From Brachybacterium kimchii (GTDB lineage: Bacteria > Actinomycetota > Actinomycetes > Actinomycetales > Dermabacteraceae): a stretch of DNA of 63,686 bases. The stretch lies in contig NZ_CP097219.1 in NCBI RefSeq assembly GCF_023373525.1, forward strand, positions 1-63,686. The letters run 5' to 3'. Positions within the stretch are counted from its first letter, which is position 1. Every line of letters begins with the position of its first letter. A program made the translations under genes and the position numbers. This document shows positions 9,210 through 17,450 of this stretch, piece by piece. Under the pieces are notes generated by a model. That model was given only the letters and a program-made list of their open reading frames with translations. It ran no database searches and was not told the DNA's origin.

Positions 9210-9333
9210 CAACCGCTGGCGCTTCCTGAGCGCCCCGAAGAGGGGTGCACGGCCCTTCGCGAGGACGCGGACACACCTACTGACCCTAGATTTTCACCTA
9301 TGACCAGCAACAACAGGAAATCTCAGAAACGGG

Positions 9334-9362
9334 TTGTCATCGACAATGCCACACCCTAGACT
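9334..9362 (+). promoter_or_regulatory. TTGTCA/TAGACT promoter with plasmid-type leader element
   Basis: TTGTCA (9334-9339), 17 nt, then TAGACT (9357-9362). The leader carries GACAACGAAA at 9372-9381, closely resembling the leader of the parA promoter and related to the GTCAGAACGAAAC element at 32.1, 33.7 and 35.1 kb. It drives the HicA-like gene. Confidence 0.6.
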
Positions 9363-9405
9363 GGTGTCACTGACAACGAAATAGAGGGACAAGGAGGCGA
9401 TCCCG

Positions 9406-9600
9406 ATCGACAAAGATCTCAAGAAGCTCCGCAAGGCACTGCTCGCACAGGGTGCTCGGATCGACGAGAAGAAATCGGGCTGGATGATCTACCCGCCAGA
9501 TAATCGGCGAGACCGCGTGATGATTCACCTGACCAACTCCGACTGGCGGGCCATGAAAAACGCCCGGTCGATGCTTCGCAAGAGCGGCTTCGACGTCTAG
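9406..9600 (+). CDS. HicA-like small protein with apparent ATC start
   Basis: A 64-residue reading frame with the look of the short HicA-like family found on actinobacterial phages and plasmids (ends SDWRAMKNARSMLRKSGFDV). It follows a good promoter and a perfect AAGGAGG at 9391-9397, and a terminator follows its stop. Yet between the upstream in-frame TAG (9382-9384) and the conserved region there is no ATG, GTG, TTG or CTG. The codon at the ideal 8-nt spacing is ATC. Either a rare initiation codon limits synthesis, or a point mutation has silenced the gene. The usual His of active HicA toxins is not in its normal place. Confidence 0.6.
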   Translation: MDKDLKKLRKALLAQGARIDEKKSGWMIYPPDNRRDRVMIHLTNSDWRAMKNARSMLRKSGFDV

Positions 9601-9607
9601 GCGCCAA

Positions 9608-9636
9608 GGGGTGCCGGGCACAACGCCCGGCACCCC
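9608..9636 (+). terminator. Hairpin terminator
   Basis: A perfect 12-bp stem (GGGGTGCCGGGC) with a 5-nt loop begins 8 nt after the stop of the HicA-like gene. Confidence 0.8.
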
Positions 9637-9705
9637 CCTGGTGCACCCATGCCGATCGCGAACACGTCACCCCGCCGTCCCTCACAACAAGAGGAGGACC
9701 CCACC

Positions 9706-10203
9706 ATGTCCACCACCTGGCATGCCCGCCTTACCTGGGTGAGTACCGCCGCCACCACAACCGAACAGCTCGGCGAGCTCATGGATGACCTGGCAGACCA
9801 CGCGCCCAGCGGCTCTCTGTCTGCGGAGGGGCAGGGCGGCACGGTCATGATCGCGCTGGAGGCCGCCACGTTCGACGACGCCCTCTCGGCCGCGATCACC
9901 ACGGTCCGCGACAGTCTCGTGCAGCGGCTGCCCGGTGCAGCCATCCGCGGGATCGAGCTGCTCGACTCCGCCGCCCTCGATCACGAGCTCGAGCAGCCGC
10001 TCTTCCCCGAGGTCGTCGGTTTCGCTGAGATCGCCGAGATGGCCGGCGTCTCCCGGCAGCGCGCCCGGATGTTCCGGGACCGCCCCGGGTTCCCTGCACC
10101 GGTCATCGAGACCGCACAGGGGCCCCTGATGTCCAAGGCGGCCGTGAGCTCTTGGCTCGCCTCGCGGAACACCCGTCCTGGGCGGCCCCGTGGCGACTCC
10201 TGA
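9706..10203 (+). CDS. Helix-turn-helix protein with N-terminal sensory-type domain
   Basis: A 165-aa protein. The C-terminal half holds a MerR/excisionase-type helix-turn-helix (VGFAEIAEMAGVSRQRARMFRD, about 103-125) ending in a basic tail. The N-terminal 95 residues form an alternating alpha/beta region of unknown family. The start is the ATG at 9706 preceded by GAGGAGG, not an in-frame ATG at 9649. It is probably a DNA-binding regulator; its target is unknown. Confidence 0.7.
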   Translation: MSTTWHARLTWVSTAATTTEQLGELMDDLADHAPSGSLSAEGQGGTVMIALEAATFDDALSAAITTVRDSLVQRLPGAAIRGIELLDSAALDHELEQPLFPEVVGFAEIAEMAGVSRQRARMFRDRPGFPAPVIETAQGPLMSKAAVSSWLASRNTRPGRPRGDS

Positions 10204-10272
10204 CCTCCCGGCACGGGCGGCGTCCTCCGCTGTCTGAGGACACGTCGGCACGACACGAGAGAGGGGTGCCTG

Positions 10273-10890
10273 ATGGCAGCCCGGCTTACGCCCGAGCGGC
10301 GCGATCAGATCGCCGCTGACGGTGCAGCGCGCTACCGCGCCGGCGAGAGCTGGCCGGACATCGGCGCCCGGCATGGCATCACCGGTGAGCACGCGCGCCG
10401 CCTCGTGACCGCCCGCTACCCCATCGAGTACCGCCGATGGGGTCAGCGCCCCTCCGCAGACCCTCTCCAGGTCCGTCGACTCCGCGGGCAGGGGCGCACT
10501 CTCGACGAGATCGCTCGCGCACTCGGGTGCTCGCGGCAGGCCGTCCGCACTGCTTTGGAACGCAGTGGCGGACGGCCTCGCACGCGCTACCCGAAGCTCT
10601 CGGGGCGACGGGATCCCACCGGGGACGAGCTCGCGTCGATGCGCGCCCTCTACGAGGCCTGCCCACCTGCGCGTGGCAGGCCTGGAGCACGCGATGTGCG
10701 TGGTGAGCGAGGGAGAGAGCTCGCTGCTCGTGCCGGAGAGCTCGTGGCTGGCGGCATCCCGATGTCCGCTCTCTCCCGGGCGCTCGGTCGCGGCCCCACA
10801 TGGGTTCACTGGCTGCTCAGCTGCCACGATCTCCGTCCACCTCAGCGCGCCGTCCGCAGCACCAGTCGGCGCACTCGTGAGATGCGCTGA
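10273..10890 (+). CDS. DNA-binding protein with two helix-turn-helix motifs
   Basis: A 205-aa basic protein with an N-terminal HTH (about 20-45) and a second resolvase-like HTH (TLDEIARALGCSRQAVRTAL, about 76-95). The C-terminal part has a third possible helix pair. The start has an AGAGAGGGG ribosome-binding site. It lies tail-to-tail with the large P-loop protein, with only 3 nt between the stops. It is probably a regulator or a DNA-organising protein; no catalytic residues for recombination are seen. Confidence 0.65.
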   Translation: MAARLTPERRDQIAADGAARYRAGESWPDIGARHGITGEHARRLVTARYPIEYRRWGQRPSADPLQVRRLRGQGRTLDEIARALGCSRQAVRTALERSGGRPRTRYPKLSGRRDPTGDELASMRALYEACPPARGRPGARDVRGERGRELAARAGELVAGGIPMSALSRALGRGPTWVHWLLSCHDLRPPQRAVRSTSRRTREMR

Positions 10891-10893
10891 GGC

Positions 10894-13173
10894 CTAGGCG
10901 AGCAGGTCGCGGATCGGCAGCCCGACGTTCGTTCCTTCCGCCCACACGGGATCTTCGAAGCGCTGCATGATCTTGCGGAAGCCTTCGTCATCGATCGAGT
11001 ACCCGGAACGCCCCAGGAGATCGACGACGGCCGCTGCGGCCTCCCCGGGGCCTCCTCCGCCGTAGCCGAAGTTCATGCTCATGTGCACGTTGTGGGAGGG
11101 CACCATCCCCACGATGCGGTCATCGCGCTCGATGAATAACGGGACGTCTCCGCTCGCGATCCGGGCGGAGACGAGGGCATCATCGGGCTCGACGGGACGC
11201 GAAGCGGCGATGTCCTGGACGACACCGACCCACTTGTGACCGGAAGAGTCACGGCCGGTTCCCACCAGGTCTCCGTCGGGCGCGCGCCCCCACTTCTTGA
11301 TCTCGAACAGCCAGCCGACCTTCTCGAGATCGGCCTTCTCCGCTGTGGTGAAGTCACTGGCACGATCGTCCTGCCAGGCGATTGCCTTCAAGTAGGCAGC
11401 CGAGACCGGGTCCCTCCTCTCGAGCTGCCAGTACCGCTCCACATGCGAAGGGCGCGGCAGCTCAAGATCCTGCCGTGCGCGCTCCTCGAGACTGAGACGC
11501 TGGCGAGGTGGCATCACATCCAGCCCGAAGGCGGCCGCGTCATGAAGATCGCTGTTGGCTCCCGGCCGGTGTCCCTGGTTCTCGTGCTCAAGCCGCAGCA
11601 GCATCCCTCGCAGCCGGCGCCCCTCCTCTCGCGTGTACGAGAAGGAATCATCGGGGTGCGCAGACAGGAGCTCCTGGAGACGCGGCGGGAGTGCGACACC
11701 GACGTACTGCGTCGCGGTCGGCGCCCAGGGGTACCCAGCAATCTGGTAGCGATCCCGGCCTCGGAGATCACGCGCGAGGCTTGCGAGAGCTTCCTTGAGG
11801 GCCTTCTGAGCCTCTTCGAGTGCGGCCTCGTCCTGCTGTGATTCATCCACCCAGAACTCGCCGGAGTCATCCAGAGCCATGCGCACGCCAGAAGGTGTGC
11901 GCATCCACAGCCAGAGCTCGTCGACGATGAGGCGCGTCAACGGTTCGACCACGGGGTGATCGCCCAGTTGGTCGAGGGCCTCGAGCCACTTGATCTTGGT
12001 CCTGACCTTGTACCGATCATCCTCAACAGGCACGGGGCGTCGCGTGCGCAGGTGTTCCTCGACGACGGGCGCTGTGTAGCCGTGGACGTGGTAGAGCTCC
12101 GGGCGCGCACCGAGAGCGCGCAGAAGCTCGTCCCACTCCACGGGCAGCGCACGTTCGAACTTGATGGCCCCCGGGTTCGAGACGTCCGGGATCTGGAGTT
12201 CGACCTCTCGCAGGGTGTACTTGTCTCGGTCCTCGCGATCGCCCGTGTGCAGCTCGACGTACGCCGTGGTGGCGGGGTCAAGGTCCGGGATCAGGCGGAA
12301 GAGACCCGCAGCGATCTCGAGAAGCTCCTCTCGAGGAGGAACCATCTGGCCTCGTAGATGCCCCACGAGGAGAAACGCGATCCCGTCGCCGCCGCGCCAC
12401 AGGCGCACGTGCAGCTGTCGACCCGCGACAACGACTAGAGATTCATACCTGAGGGCACGGGGATCCGGCGGGGTAGGGACGTCGTGGACACGAAGCGTCA
12501 TCGCGGAAAGCTTGCGCTTGGCGTAGCGCTCAACATCATCGCGGCGCAGCACGAGATCCCTCACGGGGATCGGCGCGCGGCGCAGGTCGCCGCTTGCTAC
12601 CAGCTGGCGGATCCGCCCGGGCGTCACATCCAGGTATTCCGCTGCCTGTTGAGCGCTGATCACCGGGAATCGGCTCGCACGTTCCTGGTCCGGCCCGAAG
12701 GCAACCGCAGTGCTCTGCGCACCAGTCACCAGGTCCCCGCGCATTACGCCCGACAGAGCGATCCACGAGGCGAACAGCGCCGGATCGAAGCCGCCGGGAG
12801 CACCGGATACCACCACGGTGTAGGGGCGGTCCTTGGCGCTTCCCAGCAGCTCGGTGACCAGCTCCAGGATGAACTGATCTCCGTCGCCGTCATCGATGAA
12901 AACCACCCCACGAGGTGCGCCTTCCAGGCTGCACTGCTCGGACAGGTGATCCAGCCGAGCTCTCATACTGAGGAGAGTCGAGCTCTTGTCGAGAGCCACG
13001 GTGATCAGTCCGGCGTATGTCGCACTGCGACGGAGAGTGCGCAGCAGAGCCGACTTCCCCAGTCCCTCCCCGCCAGAGACGAGCACGTCGCCTCGTTCGA
13101 AGTCCAGCCAGACAGGTTCCCCGTCCGAATCCCGACTGTTGACTCGAGTCCCGATGTTGATGCGATCTGCCAC
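10894..13173 (-). CDS. Large P-loop plus helix-turn-helix protein of unknown function
   Basis: A 759-aa protein. Near the N-terminus is an FtsK/EccC-like P-loop, GGEGLGKS (34-41), with a Walker B-like run VVFIDDGDGD (about 84-93). Next comes a MerR/excisionase-type HTH (ISAQQAAEYLDVTPGRIRQL, about 170-190). The remaining 500 residues are acidic and mixed alpha/beta and match no family I know. The start is the GTG at 13173, 7 nt after AGGAG; a TTG at 13212 in the same frame has no ribosome-binding site. The P-loop domain is short compared with FtsK, so DNA translocation is doubtful; nucleotide-controlled DNA binding is a guess. A perfect palindrome lies in its promoter region. Confidence 0.7.
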   Translation of the reverse strand: MADRINIGTRVNSRDSDGEPVWLDFERGDVLVSGGEGLGKSALLRTLRRSATYAGLITVALDKSSTLLSMRARLDHLSEQCSLEGAPRGVVFIDDGDGDQFILELVTELLGSAKDRPYTVVVSGAPGGFDPALFASWIALSGVMRGDLVTGAQSTAVAFGPDQERASRFPVISAQQAAEYLDVTPGRIRQLVASGDLRRAPIPVRDLVLRRDDVERYAKRKLSAMTLRVHDVPTPPDPRALRYESLVVVAGRQLHVRLWRGGDGIAFLLVGHLRGQMVPPREELLEIAAGLFRLIPDLDPATTAYVELHTGDREDRDKYTLREVELQIPDVSNPGAIKFERALPVEWDELLRALGARPELYHVHGYTAPVVEEHLRTRRPVPVEDDRYKVRTKIKWLEALDQLGDHPVVEPLTRLIVDELWLWMRTPSGVRMALDDSGEFWVDESQQDEAALEEAQKALKEALASLARDLRGRDRYQIAGYPWAPTATQYVGVALPPRLQELLSAHPDDSFSYTREEGRRLRGMLLRLEHENQGHRPGANSDLHDAAAFGLDVMPPRQRLSLEERARQDLELPRPSHVERYWQLERRDPVSAAYLKAIAWQDDRASDFTTAEKADLEKVGWLFEIKKWGRAPDGDLVGTGRDSSGHKWVGVVQDIAASRPVEPDDALVSARIASGDVPLFIERDDRIVGMVPSHNVHMSMNFGYGGGGPGEAAAAVVDLLGRSGYSIDDEGFRKIMQRFEDPVWAEGTNVGLPIRDLLA

Positions 13174-13234
13174 GACCTCACTCCTCGCTCGTGCTTGACC
13201 CCCGCGGATCAAGGGTCGTACCTCCAGAGCCTAT

Positions 13235-13252
13235 ACTAACGCCCGCGTTAGT
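13235..13252. promoter_or_regulatory. 18-bp perfect palindromic operator
   Basis: ACTAACGC-CC-GCGTTAGT is a perfect inverted repeat, about 60 nt upstream of the GTG start of the 759-aa protein. On the minus strand it runs into AGTATAGG, a likely -10 region, so a bound protein would block transcription. The HTH of the downstream protein is an obvious candidate ligand. Confidence 0.65.
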
Positions 13253-13279
13253 TTTGCTCCTGTAGCGCCTCTTAGCAGC

Positions 13280-13882
13280 CTACGGGTAGTGGAGAGCTCC
13301 GTCCATCGTCTTGTACGGCAGCGGGGTGCCGGATGTTGGCTCGGCCTCCTCGAGCAGTGCTCTCATAGTCGCGGCAAGCCTTAATCGCCGCGGGCTCCCG
13401 CCGGGGCTCTCTTCGCGCGCGATGTCATACTCGCGGCCGAGGTAGACGAGGACCTGCCCCTCGGTCGGGTCTTCGTCGTAGAACCTGCGGATAAGCCAGG
13501 CCAGTCTCCGCAGATGCGTCGCCTTGTCGAGGCGACCAGGGGTGTCGTCCGGATCTCCGGTGCCGGCCGCCTCCCATGCCCAGGCCTGCTCCGAGTGGGC
13601 AGCCTCTTCGAGGATCCTCGAGATAGTCCCCGCCTCGCTGAACTCGACGAGCTCGTAGGCGGCTGCGCCCGGTCGGGTCGCAGCGCTCGCAGCGCGAGCC
13701 GCCGCGGCCGCTCTCTCGCGCGCCCGGGCGCCGGGGCGCCATTGCGGGTCGAGCGCGAGAAGGTCGGGGGCGATGAGCCTCGCGGCTCGCAAGTCTCCCT
13801 CCGCGCCGGCGGTCCAGTCCGGGATGCCCTGCAAAGCTTCGCGCAGCAGTACGGCATCGGCGTCAGTCAGGTAGTACGTCAC
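13280..13882 (-). CDS. Hypothetical Ala/Arg-rich protein
   Basis: A 200-aa soluble protein starting VTYYLTDADAVLLREAL, with an Ala/Arg-rich helical centre (about 60-85). I chose the GTG at 13882, which follows GGAGG; upstream residues in this frame look non-coding. It is co-oriented with the 759-aa gene, but the palindrome between them suggests separate transcription. No family recognised. Confidence 0.6.
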   Translation of the reverse strand: MTYYLTDADAVLLREALQGIPDWTAGAEGDLRAARLIAPDLLALDPQWRPGARARERAAAAARAASAATRPGAAAYELVEFSEAGTISRILEEAAHSEQAWAWEAAGTGDPDDTPGRLDKATHLRRLAWLIRRFYDEDPTEGQVLVYLGREYDIAREESPGGSPRRLRLAATMRALLEEAEPTSGTPLPYKTMDGALHYP

Positions 13883-14064
13883 AGGTCCTCCGCATCGTGG
13901 GTATCGCCTTGACGCTACGCACTCCGGCCCGGAACCTCCAGCATTATGTTTGCCACCCAGATCACCATCCTTGCAGGTGAACGTACTTCGTACTGCACGA
14001 TGTACGCGTTGACTTCTGGCGCAAGAGGATGGTCGACACGGGACACGAACGGTCGCCCTGACGC

Positions 14065-14106
14065 GCAGCGCCCCCTCGACGCCGTTGGGCGTTGAGGGGG
14101 CGCTGC
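14065..14106 (-). terminator. Hairpin terminator of lsr2
   Basis: A 19-bp near-perfect stem (GCAGCGCCCCCTC...) with one mismatched pair and a short GTTG loop lies 20 nt downstream of the lsr2 stop on the minus strand. Confidence 0.75.
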
Positions 14107-14126
14107 GATCACGCAGGACTCGAAAC

Positions 14127-14444
14127 TCAGTGGGCAGCGGCGTACGCCTCGCGCACCTCGACCGAGACCCGTCCTCGATCAGACACCTGGATCCCGTTCT
14201 CGAGCGCCCACTGGCGGATCTTCTTGGTGTCTCCACCCGCCGAGGGGGACGTCCCGCGGCGTGCACGACCACCAACCCGGCGCGCCTTTCCGGTCCACTC
14301 GTTCAGCGCGTCACGAAACTCGCCGGCATGCTCGTCGCTGAGGTCGATCTCGTACTCGATGCCATCCAGTCCGAATCCGACGGTTGTCGTTGCCTCGCTC
14401 CCATCAATGTCATCGACAAGGAGAACCTGAGTCTTCTTCGCCAT
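14127..14444 (-). CDS. lsr2: Lsr2 nucleoid-associated xenogeneic silencer
   Basis: A 105-aa protein, full length for Lsr2. The N-terminal dimerisation part begins MAKKTQVLLVDDIDG, and the C-terminal AT-hook-like DNA-binding domain contains WALENGIQVSDRGRVS. Lsr2 binds AT-rich DNA, bridges it and silences foreign genes; plasmid copies are thought to hide the plasmid from, or stand in for, the host protein. The start is the ATG at 14444 after an AGAGAGG site. It may also control the AT-richer cargo gene at 28.4 kb. Confidence 0.93.
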   Translation of the reverse strand: MAKKTQVLLVDDIDGSEATTTVGFGLDGIEYEIDLSDEHAGEFRDALNEWTGKARRVGGRARRGTSPSAGGDTKKIRQWALENGIQVSDRGRVSVEVREAYAAAH

Positions 14445-14463
14445 GATCTGCCTCTCTCTTGAA

Positions 14464-14778
14464 TCACCACTTGGCTGGATCATCGTACATAAAGGACACC
14501 TCTTCGACTCGGGTGCCACACTGCCCATATAGCCAATGGGTAAATTCGTAGCCTCTAGGCGTGCCCATTCGGGAATCGCCCGGGATGGCATCTGACGCTA
14601 GCCCACGCCGGTGACATGCGTTGCGTTCACCGGACACCACGCACCACACCTCTTGCCCGCAGCTCTCGGGCACCTGTGCACTATGCGCACCGCAAGGTCC
14701 CAACCTGTACGGAAAGTGGCTCGTCGGGATGAGCTTCAGACGGTGGGAACCAGACCCTCTCGACACGCAACGACGCAC
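14464..14778 (-). CDS. Possible small Cys-containing protein upstream of lsr2
   Basis: A frame ending 19 nt before the lsr2 ATG reads as a plausible protein in its last 70 residues, with five cysteines and an aromatic C-terminus (YEFTHWLYGQCGTRVEE). Third positions are less GC-biased than in neighbours. The start is unclear and no good ribosome-binding site is visible. It may be a real low-GC gene or chance. Apart from this and promoter A1 at its right end, I see nothing else in 14,445-14,843. Confidence 0.3.
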   Translation of the reverse strand: MRRCVSRGSGSHRLKLIPTSHFPYRLGPCGAHSAQVPESCGQEVWCVVSGERNACHRRGLASDAIPGDSRMGTPRGYEFTHWLYGQCGTRVEEVSFMYDDPAKW

Positions 14779-14783
14779 GATCG

Positions 14784-14815
14784 GTCACAAGAGGCCTCGA
14801 GGACGACGGTATAGA
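14784..14815 (+). promoter_or_regulatory. Class A promoter 1 (GTCACA-N20-TATAGA)
   Basis: GTCACA at 14784-14789 and TATAGA at 14810-14815, 20 nt apart, with CGG directly before TATA and GCGACCC just after. It lies 28 nt upstream of the HTH gene at 14844 and shares its exact form with six other sites on the plasmid. Confidence 0.75.
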
Positions 14816-14843
14816 GGGCGACCCTCACAGATCGGAGCCCATC

Positions 14844-15227
14844 ATGCCCAGCCATCTCGCCTCCGCCGCTCAGCGTCTTCGTGATCGTGATCGTGACCAT
14901 GACCATGACCGCGCACCGGACGCCCGCCATGTCTCCGCGTCTCACTCTGGAGATTCCACCCCGGAGTCGTTCCTCAACGAAGCCGCAAACGCTACCGACG
15001 GCTGGTCCGAAAAGTATGGTGGCACACTCGGCGTCATTGCCCTGTGCGGGGAGCTCCAGCAGAAGCTTGCCGCCCAGTCCGAGGCGATCGCAGCAATCCG
15101 CGTCGCCGCAATCCGAGAGCGCCTGCGGACCAGGAGTGGACGCGAGGTAGCGGCCTCACTCGGTGTCACCAGCGCCGCGATCTTCAAGGCCGTGAAGGCC
15201 GACACCTGGGAGGACGCCCGATGGTGA
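14844..15227 (+). CDS. Small HTH protein with Asp-Arg/Asp-His repeat
   Basis: A 127-aa protein. Residues 14-22 are an alternating DRDRDHDHD run coded by a hexanucleotide repeat. The C-terminal part contains an HTH-like segment (SGREVAASLGVTSAAIFKAVKA, about 98-119). It is transcribed from a class A promoter and overlaps the next gene. As the first gene of a class A unit with a DNA-binding motif, it could be the regulator of that promoter class, but this is only a guess from position. Confidence 0.65.
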   Translation: MPSHLASAAQRLRDRDRDHDHDRAPDARHVSASHSGDSTPESFLNEAANATDGWSEKYGGTLGVIALCGELQQKLAAQSEAIAAIRVAAIRERLRTRSGREVAASLGVTSAAIFKAVKADTWEDARW

Positions 15228-16129
15228 CCACAACTCCCACGCATCTGCCTCACCCACTGACCATCAGCTCAGTGACCGCCCTGCTCTGGACGGCCCGCAC
15301 GCTCACACACATCGCCGCCCCTCTCGTGGTCATCGCGTGGGCATTCCCCTGGTTCGCAGAGCATCACGCCGACGCCGACGCCGAAGCGCTCGCACGAGCC
15401 ATCCCCCTCCTCGTGGCAGCGGAGATCGCCTGGCTCCTCGGTAACCGATGGATCCGAGCCACCATCCGCCTCCGAACCCCTGGGGCGCTCGGCAACGACG
15501 ACACCGCACCCCACCCCGCGGAGATGATCGTCGCCGCGGTCGAGTGCACCTCCATGCTCACCGCGATCTTCATCGCAAGAGAATCCGCCCTCACCATGGA
15601 CGAGGTCGGTACAGTCCTCGTCGCACTGTTCCTCGCCTGCATCGGTACCGCAATCATCCCCGCCATCCGCAGGATCTACCGCAATGCCCGAGACCAGGTG
15701 AGCGCACCGAAAACCCGGTTCGCCCTATGCGCCTTGCGTTGGGCCATACCCGGCACCGTCGCGCTCGGCCAAGGGTGGACTCTTATCCCCGACAGCTTCG
15801 CGCGCGATGGGCACGGCTTCATCGTCATCACACTGGCCACCATCGTCGTCACACTCATCGCCTATACCTGGGTCCGGGGATCGCGACTTCCGGCGTCGAG
15901 CCTCAATGCATCGGCCTCACTCCCGGGAGAGATCATCATCGGTCACCGGTCCTCCTCCCGTGCGTCCATCCGCGAGCTCGCCGACGATGCGGGCGACGCC
16001 GCCCTTCGCTTGGTCGACGCCTCTCCCACCCTGAAGTCGCGCCGACGCGCGCATCACTGGGCACGCCTCACGCTCGGCGCCGTGGCCATTCTCTGGGGCA
16101 CCGCCGCACTCACGCTCAGCATCCCCTGA
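15221..16129 (+). CDS. Polytopic membrane protein
   Basis: A 302-aa protein with about six hydrophobic segments, in pairs near residues 25-45, 65-80, 105-120, 130-150, 175-215 and 275-298. It overlaps the upstream HTH gene by 7 nt and starts at the ATG at 15221. No transporter or enzyme motif is visible. Being in a class A unit links it to the conjugation/pilus programme. Confidence 0.65.
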   Translation: MVTTTPTHLPHPLTISSVTALLWTARTLTHIAAPLVVIAWAFPWFAEHHADADAEALARAIPLLVAAEIAWLLGNRWIRATIRLRTPGALGNDDTAPHPAEMIVAAVECTSMLTAIFIARESALTMDEVGTVLVALFLACIGTAIIPAIRRIYRNARDQVSAPKTRFALCALRWAIPGTVALGQGWTLIPDSFARDGHGFIVITLATIVVTLIAYTWVRGSRLPASSLNASASLPGEIIIGHRSSSRASIRELADDAGDAALRLVDASPTLKSRRRAHHWARLTLGAVAILWGTAALTLSIP

Positions 16130-16169
16130 CCCCTACCCATGAAGCAGTCCCCCGCGATGAGAGGTCACC

Positions 16170-16505
16170 ATGAACCGCAACGCAGTCGAGAAGCACTTCA
16201 CCACCGCTCTGCAGGAAGACCGAACCCCCGTGCTGGTTGTCGATGTCCACTTCAGTGAACTCGTCGAGCCGACCATCTCCGCCCTCCGAGACGCTCTCTC
16301 GGCCATCGGAAGTGACGTGTCGGGCGAGGACGTCGCGGCCGGCATGAAGATCGTCGCCGAGGTGCAGGTCCTCGCCGCAAGCTCACCATCCGCCGCCTCA
16401 GCACTCAACGGCGCCAGGAAGCGGGCACAGGGCGTTGTTCTCGTGCACGCGTCGTCGGAGCCCTCGAGTGAGGCCGAGAGGGTCCTCCAGATGGCGAATA
16501 GATGA
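16170..16505 (+). CDS. Hypothetical protein
   Basis: A 111-aa soluble, largely helical protein (begins MNRNAVEKHFTTALQED) with a GAGAGG ribosome-binding site, 40 nt after the membrane-protein gene and probably in the same transcript. No family recognised. Confidence 0.6.
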   Translation: MNRNAVEKHFTTALQEDRTPVLVVDVHFSELVEPTISALRDALSAIGSDVSGEDVAAGMKIVAEVQVLAASSPSAASALNGARKRAQGVVLVHASSEPSSEAERVLQMANR

Positions 16506-16615
16506 TCGTTACCTCGACGAGACCTCTGTATGGCATCGCAGCCCTCTACAGCAGTCCCGACGGGTGCAAAGCCCAGGCGCCGCGAGTGCGTCGGTGCTTC
16601 CTCTTGAGTCTGGCC

Positions 16616-16647
16616 GTCACACGAGCCCTACCAAACGGCGGTATAGA
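16616..16647 (+). promoter_or_regulatory. Class A promoter 2
   Basis: GTCACA at 16616-16621, 20 nt, TATAGA at 16642-16647, CGG before TATA and AGTGAC after. It lies 26 nt upstream of the gene at 16674 and probably also serves the prepilin peptidase. Confidence 0.75.
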
Positions 16648-16673
16648 AGTGACTACGAATCGGAGGCACTCCC

Positions 16674-17333
16674 ATGCACCCCACGATCGATCTCCACGTC
16701 GCCCGAAACCGCCATCTTCGAGCACGCCAGAGGCCGGAGCGCCCCTGGGGGGCGGCTCTCTGGAGCGAAGGCGCGGTCATCGCCGACCCAGCTGCGCCTG
16801 GGTTCCTCACATGGCGGCCTCTCCTCGGCGCCGGCCTCGTCATCCGAGGCCATTCCCTCATCGGTCTGCTGTTCGGGCTGATGGCAGGAGGACCCATCAG
16901 CTGGCTTCTCGAGGATCTGACCAGCTGGGACCACCCCGCCGCGATCGCGTACCTCGGCGGCTCCCTGCTTGGCCTTCTGGTCTCTGACTGTCTTCTCGCC
17001 CCGGCCCTCCGTCGTCGGCATCGCAGGATGACGGGGCTTCCTCGGTCCGCACCTCTGGTCACCGTTGTGTCGTTCGCTGAGTGCTCACGACGTGTCCGTG
17101 ATCTCATCGACGACCTCGAGATCCTCACGGACGAGGTCTGGCTCCCCGAGAAGATCACCGATGAGCACTACCGTCATCTGGTCGTGCAGATCCTGGAGGC
17201 TGCGGCGCTGGATCGGTTCCCGGCGGGGGTATGGCTTCAGATCGCTGCTCAGAAGGAACTGGACGCTGCCCTTTCTCGTCCGGCCGACCATCGACACTTC
17301 GTTCCCACGCCGGCCTCCTCGGAGGAGGCGTGA
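16674..17333 (+). CDS. Membrane protein upstream of the prepilin peptidase
   Basis: A 219-aa protein with a polar N-terminus, two hydrophobic segments (about 58-80 and 90-110) and a soluble C-terminal half of about 100 residues. CGGAGG precedes the ATG. It is driven by class A promoter 2 and followed by the prepilin peptidase. A role in pilus biogenesis is possible from context only. Confidence 0.65.
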   Translation: MHPTIDLHVARNRHLRARQRPERPWGAALWSEGAVIADPAAPGFLTWRPLLGAGLVIRGHSLIGLLFGLMAGGPISWLLEDLTSWDHPAAIAYLGGSLLGLLVSDCLLAPALRRRHRRMTGLPRSAPLVTVVSFAECSRRVRDLIDDLEILTDEVWLPEKITDEHYRHLVVQILEAAALDRFPAGVWLQIAAQKELDAALSRPADHRHFVPTPASSEEA

Positions 17334-17450
17334 GAACGTGTCCCGAGAAGATGTCCCAGCGCGCGGCCGAGCAGGAGGGGTGACGATGCCCAGGGCTACC
17401 GCGTCTCGTGCCGGAGTTGCTTCCCGCGCTCTTGGGCTTGGATCCGGACG

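Noticed and set aside
10273..10890. Serine recombinase/resolvase from its resolvase-like HTH
   Set aside because: No catalytic serine domain is visible; only HTH modules are present.
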